Part shown: positions 54,001 to 62,125 of the stretch, piece after piece | How positions within the stretch are numbered: position 1 is the first letter of the stretch | Layout of the letters: each line of letters opens with the position of its first letter | Assembly (NCBI RefSeq): GCF_000797465.1 | Contig: NZ_JSWG01000006.1 | Coordinates: forward strand, 62,001-126,000 | Length of the DNA: 64,000 bases | Direction: 5' to 3' | Source of the DNA: Psychroserpens jangbogonensis | GTDB taxonomy: Bacteria > Bacteroidota > Bacteroidia > Flavobacteriales > Flavobacteriaceae | Position numbers and translations under genes: made by a program | Notes under the pieces: generated by a model | Seen by the model: the letters and a program-made list of their open reading frames with translations, nothing else | Told to the model about the DNA's origin: nothing | Databases searched by the model: none

Positions 54001-54045
54001 TTATAATTAAGATTTTTGCTAATGTACGAATTCCTTAAAAATTTT

Positions 54046-54053
54046 TATTTTTG
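54046..54053 (+). promoter_or_regulatory. -7 promoter box (TATTTTTG) of the DUF2490 gene
   Basis: An exact TAnnTTTG match. The expected start near 54058 is 13 nt before ATG 54071. Confidence 0.6.
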
Positions 54054-54070
54054 CATTAAAAAATATCAGT

Positions 54071-54760
54071 ATGAAATTTAAATTGTTACTACTAATTTCT
54101 TTGTTTTTTATAAGCAATACCTCTGCACAAGTGGAATCAGGTAAAACAGGTGCCTGGTACATGTATTTCATTAATCACCAATTCAAAGAAAGTCAATTTG
54201 GAATTCAAGGGGACATTCAATATCGTAATTGGAATTTAGGAGGTGATTTAGAACAACTCCTGATTAGAGCAGGAGCAACATATACTCCTAATAACTCAAA
54301 AGTACTTTTAACCCTTGGTTATGCGAATATAACTTCTGGTGAATTTGGAGATGGAAATGATACTTCAGTAGAAAGTAGAATTTATCAAGAGGCTCTAATT
54401 CCACAAAAATTAGGTAAGAGAATCTATTTAACACATCGCTTTAGGTATGAGCAACGGTTTGTTGAAAATCAAGACTTTAGAACACGTTATCGTTATAATT
54501 TATTTTTGAATGTGCCTTTTAATAAATCTGCCTTAGAAAAGGGTGCTTTGTATGCCGCATTGTATAATGAGTTATTCATTAACGGACAAAAAGATATAGG
54601 AGATGGAAGAGAAGTAGAATTCTTTGATCGTAACCGTACTTATCTTGGTTTAGGCTATGTTTTAAAAGAAGGAATGCGTTTTCAATTAGGTTGGATGAAT
54701 CAAAAAACAGATGCAATTGGAAAAGCACAGTTGCAATTGAGCTTTCATCATAAATTCTAA
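54071..54760 (+). CDS. DUF2490 outer-membrane beta-barrel-like protein
   Basis: The 229-residue protein has a signal peptide (LLLISLFFISNTSAQ) and alternating beta strands rich in aromatic and charged residues (GIQGDIQYRNWNLGGDLEQLLIRAGATY; TRYRYNLFLNVPF; TYLGLGYVLKEGMRFQLGWMNQ). It ends in Phe (QLSFHHKF), the usual outer-membrane insertion signal. This matches DUF2490. The function is unknown. Confidence 0.88.
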   Translation: MKFKLLLLISLFFISNTSAQVESGKTGAWYMYFINHQFKESQFGIQGDIQYRNWNLGGDLEQLLIRAGATYTPNNSKVLLTLGYANITSGEFGDGNDTSVESRIYQEALIPQKLGKRIYLTHRFRYEQRFVENQDFRTRYRYNLFLNVPFNKSALEKGALYAALYNELFINGQKDIGDGREVEFFDRNRTYLGLGYVLKEGMRFQLGWMNQKTDAIGKAQLQLSFHHKF

Positions 54761-54773
54761 TTTTAGAAGCCTT

Positions 54774-54781
54774 ATTTTTGT
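54774..54781 (+). promoter_or_regulatory. -7 promoter box (TATTTTTG) of menC
   Basis: An exact TAnnTTTG match 6 bp before ATG 54788. The expected start near 54786 leaves a leader of about 2 nt. Confidence 0.55.
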
Positions 54782-54787
54782 TCAGTA

Positions 54788-55831
54788 ATGACAGCAACAT
54801 TTCAACAATACATACTTAATTTTAAAAAGGCCAGTGGTACGTCTCGTGGTATATTGAATACTAAAGAGACTTGGTTTATTATTTTAAAAGATAATAATCA
54901 AATCGGAATTGGTGAATGTGGATTATTTAGAGGACTAAGTATTGACGATAGACCCGATTTTGAAGAGAAACTCCAATGGACTTGTGATCATATTCATTCA
55001 GGATTAAATGAATTACTAGATGAGTTAATTGAGTTCCCTAGCATTCAGTTTGGTTTAGAACAAGCCTTTAAATCCCTTCAGAGCTCGTTTCCTTTTGAAT
55101 TATTCCCTTCGGAATTTACAGAAAGTAAAGCTTCAATACCTATTAACGGATTGATATGGATGGGAAGTGAAGCTTTTATGAAAAAACAAATTAAAGAAAA
55201 GCTTATCGCGGGTTTTAATTGCATTAAAATGAAAATAGGAGCTATCGATTTTGACACTGAATTAGCGCTTCTAAAATCCATTAGAAAAGAATTTACATCA
55301 GATGATATTGAATTACGCGTTGATGCTAATGGTGCTTTTTCTCCTGATAATGCTTTAGAAAAGCTTAAACGTCTTTCTGAATTCGATTTGCATTCGATAG
55401 AGCAACCCATTAAACAAGGTCAGATTGAAGCTATGGCAAGACTTTGCGAAAAAACACCTTTGCCTATTGCTTTAGATGAAGAACTAATAGGCGTGTTTTC
55501 TGTAACAAAACAAAAGGAACTACTACAAATAATAAATCCACAATACATCATATTAAAACCAAGTTTAGTTGGAGGATGTCGTGGAAGTCAGCAATGGATT
55601 AATAGTGCTGAAGAAAACAAAATAGGATGGTGGATTACCAGTGCCTTAGAAAGTAATGTAGGTTTAAATGCAATAGCGCAATGGACATACACACTTAAGA
55701 GTAAAATGCCACAAGGCTTAGGAACTGGTAGTTTGTTTACCAACAATTTTGATAGTCCGTTACAAGTTAAAAATGGTACATTGCGATTCGAAATTAATAA
55801 AGATTGGAATTTGACCAATCTGAACATATAA
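54788..55831 (+). CDS. menC: o-Succinylbenzoate synthase
   Basis: The 347-residue enolase-superfamily protein has FNCIKMKIGAIDF (catalytic Lys pair region), LRVDANGAF (metal Asp), HSIEQPIKQGQ (metal Glu), IALDEELIG (metal Asp/Glu) and ILKPSLVGG (second catalytic Lys). It dehydrates SHCHC to o-succinylbenzoate. The length is as expected. The CPBP protease gene follows 10 bp downstream. Confidence 0.94.
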   Translation: MTATFQQYILNFKKASGTSRGILNTKETWFIILKDNNQIGIGECGLFRGLSIDDRPDFEEKLQWTCDHIHSGLNELLDELIEFPSIQFGLEQAFKSLQSSFPFELFPSEFTESKASIPINGLIWMGSEAFMKKQIKEKLIAGFNCIKMKIGAIDFDTELALLKSIRKEFTSDDIELRVDANGAFSPDNALEKLKRLSEFDLHSIEQPIKQGQIEAMARLCEKTPLPIALDEELIGVFSVTKQKELLQIINPQYIILKPSLVGGCRGSQQWINSAEENKIGWWITSALESNVGLNAIAQWTYTLKSKMPQGLGTGSLFTNNFDSPLQVKNGTLRFEINKDWNLTNLNI

Positions 55832-55841
55832 AATTGATATT

Positions 55842-57008
55842 ATGTTTATAAAACAAGCCTTTAAAGTAGAACATGACTTTTGGAGATACCTAGTTGGATC
55901 GATAGTTATTCTTGTAGCCGCTTTAGTTGGTCAGATGCCACTTTTAGTAGCAATAATATGGAAAGGAATGCAAGATGGTGGTTCAGGACTTGAAAGCATA
56001 ACTGAAGAATCAATGTATACAATGTTGGATTCTAATTTATTTCTATTCCTTATGCTAATCTCATTTTTAGCAGCTTTTGCAGGACTATTTTTTGCTGTAA
56101 AGTATATCCATAAGCAAACCATGACGTCTATAGCGACATCAAGACCTAAGCTAGATTGGAAACGTATTTGGTTTGCCTTTATATTTTGGGGTGTGGTTTC
56201 TTCAGGATTAGTATTACTAGAATATTTTTATTTAGCACCAGAAAATTATGAATTTAATTTTGAGTTAAAACGTTTTGCAATACTAGCAGTCATAGCGATA
56301 GCACTTATTCCTTTTCAAACAAGTTTAGAAGAATACCTTTTTAGAGGCTATTTAATGCAAGGTTTTGGAACAGCTACAAAGGATAAGTACTTCCCTTTCG
56401 CATTTATTTACTCAATGATATTTATTCCATTATTTGTTGTACTAAATATTGGTTATGATATAAATCTATTGTCTAATGTAAGTCTTGGCTTAGGAGCTAT
56501 AATATTAGGGATAGTAGTATTTCAAACGCTAAAGAAGCTTAACTTTTTTGAGTCTAAAAAAAATGATAGCTTAAGAAATGTTTGTAAAAGAAATTGGGTA
56601 CCTATTCTAATTACGTCTATTATTTTTGGAGGACTTCACATCGCAAATCCTGAAGTAGGTAAATTGGGATATTCTATTATGATCTTTTACATAGGAACTG
56701 GATTGTTTTGGGGAATCATGACAATTATGGATGACGGCTTAGAACTCGCTTTAGGTTTTCATGCTGCTAACAATTTATTTACAGCTTTATTAGTAACTAC
56801 TGACTGGACGGTTTTTCAGACACATTCTATTTTGAAAGATGTTTCAGAACCTGAAATAACCATGATAGATATGATTATACCTGTGTTTATAATGTATCCT
56901 ATCATACTATTTATATTCTCTAAAGTTTATAAATGGTCAAATTGGAAAGACAAAATTTTTGGTAAAATAGAAGAGCCACCTAAAGATGATTATAAGATTA
57001 TAGAATAA
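55842..57008 (+). CDS. CPBP-family intramembrane metalloprotease
   Basis: The 388-residue protein has about eight spans. It carries the CPBP (Rce1-like/Abi) motifs: SLEEYLFRGYLMQGF (E-E-x-x-x-R), a His in FGGLHIANPEVGK and GFHAANNLF. This family cleaves membrane-bound substrates, such as prenylated or bacteriocin-related peptides. It sits between menC and a terminator and is probably co-transcribed with menC. Its target is unknown. Confidence 0.9.
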   Translation: MFIKQAFKVEHDFWRYLVGSIVILVAALVGQMPLLVAIIWKGMQDGGSGLESITEESMYTMLDSNLFLFLMLISFLAAFAGLFFAVKYIHKQTMTSIATSRPKLDWKRIWFAFIFWGVVSSGLVLLEYFYLAPENYEFNFELKRFAILAVIAIALIPFQTSLEEYLFRGYLMQGFGTATKDKYFPFAFIYSMIFIPLFVVLNIGYDINLLSNVSLGLGAIILGIVVFQTLKKLNFFESKKNDSLRNVCKRNWVPILITSIIFGGLHIANPEVGKLGYSIMIFYIGTGLFWGIMTIMDDGLELALGFHAANNLFTALLVTTDWTVFQTHSILKDVSEPEITMIDMIIPVFIMYPIILFIFSKVYKWSNWKDKIFGKIEEPPKDDYKIIE

Positions 57009-57010
57009 TA

Positions 57011-57040
57011 AAAAAAGCGACTATTAAGTCGCTTTTTTTA
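57011..57040. terminator. Bidirectional terminator
   Basis: AAAAAAGCGACT pairs with AGTCGCTTTTTT over a four-base loop. It ends the menC-CPBP unit and the convergent DUF3857 cassette B. Confidence 0.9.
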
Positions 57041-57058
57041 TGGGTTTATTTAAGATTA

Positions 57059-58993
57059 TTATTCTACTGCTTTAAATAAAATTGCAGCTTTATTAAAATC
57101 TGAAGCGGCATTAATTACCTCTCTAAATTCTTCATACCTATTAAGGTCGAACTCGTGGGTTTTATAATACTCTTCAATTGTGATTACAATCTTATTCTTT
57201 TCTAGTTTATAATTGGATTCAAACTTAGCAGTCTTCTCTCCATTTCTAGCCACATAACTCTTATCAATAATTAAAGACTCTAATCCTTCAACAGAATACC
57301 CTTCTGGAATATTTACTATAATTTCGTAATTATAACGGTTAGGATAAATCATTTCAATTGGATTGATACGTTCTGTTTCTTGATACAACTCACTTTGCGT
57401 ACCAATAACGAGTCCTATCTGAAATATATAACTATCTCCAGCATCTTCTAATAATTCTTCAGAAGAAATCGTGGTTTTTACCTTAAAAGGGATGTTATAT
57501 TCTAATTGATTCATATCAGTATTAAACGCCTCATAGCTTAAAATCTCTTTATCTTCAATACCAGACCCTGTTAAATAGTCTTTATATTCTGTAATACCTT
57601 GTTCAGTAGAAAGGCTTAAAACAGCTCTACTAGTTTCAGACCAATGTCCATAATAGTCTTGATCTTGTTCTATTTTAACGCTTTCAAAATCGTTATTAAA
57701 AGAGATATTCATGTCTCTTCTAATTCTACTGTAGTCTGGATCTTCTTGGATGATTTTTGAAAAATAATGTTCAAAATCTGAAGAGATAAATAAACCGTAG
57801 TTTCCTAAGATATTAAAAGGAGCTTCACCAATTCTTCCTTCAAATCGGTCTGGTGCAATGTATTTTTTTTCAGAAGGTATATAGATTAAGAAATCTCTTA
57901 ACATTCCAGGAACAAAGAATTCAGGATCAAACTTAGTTAAAAAACGATTTGCCGTAATGACAATTTCAAACTCAACATCTAATGCTTTTAAATACTGTCC
58001 ATATACTTTTAAAATACCATAATCACTAGAAGAACGGTTAGTCAAGATGTAATTTAAATCTGATAATTCTTGATTGTTATTCTTTACAATTGTGTAATTG
58101 GATTTTATAAATATGTCAACGAGAGCAGCCTTTTTAAAATTAGTAAGATCTGTTTTGCCTTCTACAATTTTATTCACATCTTCTGTGGCTTGACTTACTA
58201 TCGTTTCAGGAAAAAATTGTCGTCCGACATTATTTGAAACGTTTGTCCAAAACATATTTTGAGTGATGTTTTGGCCTTCAGTAAAACATTGATAAACAAC
58301 AGCAATATTATTTGCTTTTGGTGTTGCATATTCTTCTTCAACCATTCCAGGAATATCCTTAATAGTTAAGAGTTGTGCATTATCACCATTTATTTTAACC
58401 TCTTCAAAGGTTTCTAGAGTTCTGTATGCTTTTACGTTAGACTCAAGTTTTCCAGTAATGAATAAAAACTGAGCTTCTTTTACTTTATAATTTGCTTGAA
58501 GGGTTTGAGAACCATAAATTTCATAATTTTTTTCTACCGTGTAGAGCACTTCTATTTCAGAATTTAATTCAACACCTTCAATAGCAAAAATTTTAAAGTC
58601 TCCATATTCTTCAACATTACTAACCTCTTTAATATTATCTTGATTTAATAATACTACTTTTCCAGACGGACTAATAGTTCTAGCTTTAATATTCACAACT
58701 TTTCTAACCTCGTACATTGGAATGTATACTGTATTGTGCTGAGCAATGCCATTGTCGTCATTAACCCTTATAATAGTATGTTCAGTTTCGTAAAGTTTAG
58801 GTTCTGGAGAAATCACGTTAGAAACATATTCAACAATATGCTTTTTTAAAATAGCTATAGACGACTCTTTTTGTTCTTCTTTATTTATCTCATGAAGTTT
58901 TGGGTTTTTTTCCCAATCGTAAGTTCTGAAATGTTGAGCAAAACTAGATGTAGTGCTTATTAATAAGGCTATAAATGCAATTTTCTTTATCAT
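57059..58993 (-). CDS. DUF3857 companion protein without transglutaminase cysteine (cassette B, second gene)
   Basis: The 644-residue protein has a signal peptide (FIALLISTTSSFAQ), a DUF3857-like beta-sandwich (VYIPMYEVRKVVNIKARTISPSG) and a transglutaminase-like middle part. There the position of GDCKAMSNL reads SSDYGILKVYGQYLKAL, so the catalytic Cys is lost although the following helix (ALDVEFEIVITANR) still aligns. A beta-rich C-terminal part has YEIIVNIPEGYSVEGLESL. The start codon overlaps the stop of the intact paralogue by one base (TAATG), so the two are coupled. It mirrors the gene at 37263-39440. Confidence 0.82.
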   Translation of the reverse strand: MIKKIAFIALLISTTSSFAQHFRTYDWEKNPKLHEINKEEQKESSIAILKKHIVEYVSNVISPEPKLYETEHTIIRVNDDNGIAQHNTVYIPMYEVRKVVNIKARTISPSGKVVLLNQDNIKEVSNVEEYGDFKIFAIEGVELNSEIEVLYTVEKNYEIYGSQTLQANYKVKEAQFLFITGKLESNVKAYRTLETFEEVKINGDNAQLLTIKDIPGMVEEEYATPKANNIAVVYQCFTEGQNITQNMFWTNVSNNVGRQFFPETIVSQATEDVNKIVEGKTDLTNFKKAALVDIFIKSNYTIVKNNNQELSDLNYILTNRSSSDYGILKVYGQYLKALDVEFEIVITANRFLTKFDPEFFVPGMLRDFLIYIPSEKKYIAPDRFEGRIGEAPFNILGNYGLFISSDFEHYFSKIIQEDPDYSRIRRDMNISFNNDFESVKIEQDQDYYGHWSETSRAVLSLSTEQGITEYKDYLTGSGIEDKEILSYEAFNTDMNQLEYNIPFKVKTTISSEELLEDAGDSYIFQIGLVIGTQSELYQETERINPIEMIYPNRYNYEIIVNIPEGYSVEGLESLIIDKSYVARNGEKTAKFESNYKLEKNKIVITIEEYYKTHEFDLNRYEEFREVINAASDFNKAAILFKAVE

Positions 58994-60876
58994 TATATTT
59001 GTTCTAATATTATACTTTTTTTGTAGGCTTTTCTTAGGCTTTTAATGAAACGGTTCCAGTTTTCAAAACCATCTTTTTTTACGCTTAAGGTTTTAATGTA
59101 AATTGACTTGGATTGAGTTATGACACTGCCATTTCTTGCATAACTAATTTTAAATCCATAATTCGGATCTTCAAAGGATATTTCATCAGGAATATAACTG
59201 GCGTAATAACCTTCTGGGATTTGGAAGTTAGTTGTAAAATCTCGTTCGAATTGATAATCAATTTTTTTGCTATACTTCCTGTCTTTAATTTCTACATCAC
59301 TATTAGAAAGGGAACGGTCAATATTTAAATTGATATAAATTTTATTTCCAATATTTCTAGTATAACTATCGATATCTAAATCGTATTCTAAAATTAGAGG
59401 AATACCTTTATTGTCAAAATTCGTTTTAGAAATGTTTGTGTAATTTGTTTTATTATTTCCTAAAGCGAGCGTTGTATTGAGGTATTCTTCTTCAGTTTTA
59501 CTATCTTTTTTATAGATATAATCTGAAACAAATTCTACCTTATCATAACCTTGAAGTGCACGTTTTTCAGAAACTTTTACAGTACTATTTTCCAAAGTTA
59601 TATTAGAAGTAATAGTGGTTTTGCTTTGACTAGATTTTTGAATTGGAACTTTAATGATTTTAAAGTTTTTATCATCAATACCCATAAGAGCTTCCTTGGT
59701 TTGTATAAATGCACTTGGCATACCAAATGGCACATAACTATCTGTAGCATCTAGAAAAATAGTATCATTCTCAATGATTGCAGCTGTAATCATATGATCA
59801 TCTACAGATGTTGTAGGAACCTTATAATAGGAGTAAGGCTTGTTTCTGGAACCAATCCAAGTTCTGTAAGCCTCAATGTCTACATGATTAAGCATTTCAT
59901 AAAGTAAATTTGACATGGCTTTACAATCACCATAACGTGTTTCACAAGTAGATGCAGCACCAGTTGGAATAAATCCACCATAACCATCTCCAAAAGCGAT
60001 GTAATTGATGTTATTCTGAACCCATTCAAAAATAGCTTTCGCTTTGTCTTCTTTTGAATCTAAAGAACTCGTAATTTCATCTGTAATTTTGTAAACATTT
60101 TCTAAAGAATCGGTATCGACTTGATCTATTAAACTTACATACCATTTATATAGGTCAGATAAATCATTTAGAATGTTTACCTTTTTATCATTTGTTTCAT
60201 AGCTTTTTATGTAAAGCAACATATGTGGTAAGTAATACATCGCAGCTTCACTATCATCTTCACCTTCATATCCATCAGTATCGTAGGCATTCCAGGTATA
60301 AATATTACTCGTTGCAGTTTCTTCTTTTTTGAACTCTAATTTAATAGATTCAGTATTGAATTCTACATAACCTATTTCAACATTCTTTGGAAATTCAACA
60401 GAAAGCTGAGCGCTTTTCGTTGGCACATGAATCGCAAAATTAAAACCACCTAAAAAACGTGGTTCTTTTATGATGCGCTTATAATTCAAATGTGTTTCAG
60501 CACCTTTTGCTACCGCAGGAAATATGAAGCTTTTATATTCGTCATCACTGTAAAATATCATGTTGTCGAATTCTTGCTTAGTTTCAATATAATCAACTTC
60601 AATTCTTTTGTCAGTTGATGGAATGTAAGTAAACGCTTCAATATCTTTAATTTCTGAAAAACTACTATAACCAATAGATTCGTTTGCGTAGTACAAGTTT
60701 TTAGAGCTTATAAACTTTCCTTGTTCGGTGATGTTTTGAACAATATCAAATTTGTCATCGCTTAGACTTATTTTAATGTGTTCATGTCTTTTGAGATAGA
60801 TGTAATCGTCATCCGAAAAATCTTGTGAAATGCATAAAAAAGGTACAAGTAAAAAAAAGAAAAAATATTTACTCAT
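58993..60876 (-). CDS. DUF3857/transglutaminase-like protein, intact active site (cassette B, first gene)
   Basis: The 627-residue protein has a signal peptide (FFFLLVPFLCIS), a DUF3857 domain (about 40-230) and a transglutaminase-like domain with WVQNNINYIAFGDGYGGFIP, TRYGDCKAMSNLLYEML (Cys318), DDHMITA (His) and FLDATDSYVPFG (Asp). The C-terminal domain has FQIPEGYYASYIPDEI. It is a clear paralogue of the protein at 39444-41366. A -7 box lies about 20 bp upstream. It is probably periplasmic; the substrate is unknown. Confidence 0.88.
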   Translation of the reverse strand: MSKYFFFFLLVPFLCISQDFSDDDYIYLKRHEHIKISLSDDKFDIVQNITEQGKFISSKNLYYANESIGYSSFSEIKDIEAFTYIPSTDKRIEVDYIETKQEFDNMIFYSDDEYKSFIFPAVAKGAETHLNYKRIIKEPRFLGGFNFAIHVPTKSAQLSVEFPKNVEIGYVEFNTESIKLEFKKEETATSNIYTWNAYDTDGYEGEDDSEAAMYYLPHMLLYIKSYETNDKKVNILNDLSDLYKWYVSLIDQVDTDSLENVYKITDEITSSLDSKEDKAKAIFEWVQNNINYIAFGDGYGGFIPTGAASTCETRYGDCKAMSNLLYEMLNHVDIEAYRTWIGSRNKPYSYYKVPTTSVDDHMITAAIIENDTIFLDATDSYVPFGMPSAFIQTKEALMGIDDKNFKIIKVPIQKSSQSKTTITSNITLENSTVKVSEKRALQGYDKVEFVSDYIYKKDSKTEEEYLNTTLALGNNKTNYTNISKTNFDNKGIPLILEYDLDIDSYTRNIGNKIYINLNIDRSLSNSDVEIKDRKYSKKIDYQFERDFTTNFQIPEGYYASYIPDEISFEDPNYGFKISYARNGSVITQSKSIYIKTLSVKKDGFENWNRFIKSLRKAYKKSIILEQI

Positions 60877-60893
60877 TGTTTAGGGTTTAAGTT

Positions 60894-60901
60894 CAAATAT
60901 A
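60894..60901 (-). promoter_or_regulatory. -7 promoter box (TATATTTG) of DUF3857 cassette B
   Basis: On the minus strand the box matches TAnnTTTG exactly. The expected start near 60889 is 13 nt before the ATG at 60876. Confidence 0.6.
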
Positions 60902-60968
60902 GACTATTTATCTTTAACTTAGTTGTGTTAAAAATAGTATATAAACCTATAGCTAATATCATACCAAA

Positions 60969-62033
60969 ATGACTCCGACATTTGATAAAATTCACTTAAA
61001 ATTTAAATTCAATGGCACTTCTTTTAATCATGAAGAACTTAAAGAAGTCGCTTATAGTCTAGTAAAAGAAGGCGAATCATTCGAAAAAATTGCTGGAAAT
61101 TTTCTATTAGATTGGTTAGATTGTAAAGACTATGTTTTGGTTAGAACATCTGGAACAACAGGATTACCAAAGACCATTAAACTTGATAAAAAAGCGATGG
61201 TCAACTCTGCAATTATGACAGGTGATTTTTTTGATATCCATCCAGGAGATAAAGCATTACATTGTTTGCCAAGTCGATATATTTCTGGCAAGATGATGTT
61301 GGTACGTGCAATGATTTTAGGTTTAGAATTAGATATGGTTGCACCAACGCTTCATCCAGCCTATGACAACCGAAAATATTACGACTTTAGTGCTATGATT
61401 CCGTTGCAATTAAAAAACTCTTTAGAGAGATTAAACAATATTAAAACACTTATTGTTGGAGGTGCAAGTGTTTCTAATCCATTGATTGAAAATATTCAGA
61501 CCTTAAAAGCGACTGTGTATGAAACCTTTGGTATGACTGAGACCATTAGCCATATTGCAGTAAAAAAGCTAAACCATAATCAATCTAAGAGCACAGGTTT
61601 TGAAATACTTCCAAATATTAAAATTTCAAAGGACGAAAGAGATTGTTTAGTTATTGATGCTCCAAAGTTAAGTAACGAAATTATTGTTACTAATGACTTG
61701 ATTGATTTAATTAACGAAAAACAATTTGAAATTATTGGTCGCTATGATAATATGATTAATTCTGGAGGCGTAAAAGTATTTCCAGAGTTAATAGAACTTA
61801 AACTTCAAGATCTTATTGAACATCGTTTTTTAATTGCTTCAGAAAATGATAGTGATTTAGGTCAAAAAGTAATTCTAGTTATTGAAGGTGATTCAGACGA
61901 TTTTGATAAAGATGTTTTTTCACAATTAAACAAACATGAAATTCCAAAAGCTGTATATAGTATTCCTAAATTTTTCGATACTGAAACAGGAAAACTTCAG
62001 CGCAAAAAAATCTTAGATGCGGTTTTGAGTTAG
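60969..62033 (+). CDS. menE: o-Succinylbenzoate-CoA ligase
   Basis: The 354-residue AMP-forming ligase has the P-loop motif RTSGTTGLPKTIKLDKKAM (about 61-79), YETFGMTETISHIA and GRYDNMINSGGVKVFPELIE, and ends with a TGKLQRKKI lysine motif. It makes o-succinylbenzoyl-CoA, the substrate of MenB. It is shorter than proteobacterial MenE (about 450), as is common in Bacteroidota. It is divergent from DUF3857 cassette B and completes the men genes seen here. Confidence 0.93.
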   Translation: MTPTFDKIHLKFKFNGTSFNHEELKEVAYSLVKEGESFEKIAGNFLLDWLDCKDYVLVRTSGTTGLPKTIKLDKKAMVNSAIMTGDFFDIHPGDKALHCLPSRYISGKMMLVRAMILGLELDMVAPTLHPAYDNRKYYDFSAMIPLQLKNSLERLNNIKTLIVGGASVSNPLIENIQTLKATVYETFGMTETISHIAVKKLNHNQSKSTGFEILPNIKISKDERDCLVIDAPKLSNEIIVTNDLIDLINEKQFEIIGRYDNMINSGGVKVFPELIELKLQDLIEHRFLIASENDSDLGQKVILVIEGDSDDFDKDVFSQLNKHEIPKAVYSIPKFFDTETGKLQRKKILDAVLS

Positions 62034-62125
62034 TTTACTCATTGAAAACCTAGTTTCACTAAGTTTCCATTTTTTAGGTTATAGTTTGATTATAAGTTTG
62101 GTAAGAACTTAAAACTATAATCATT

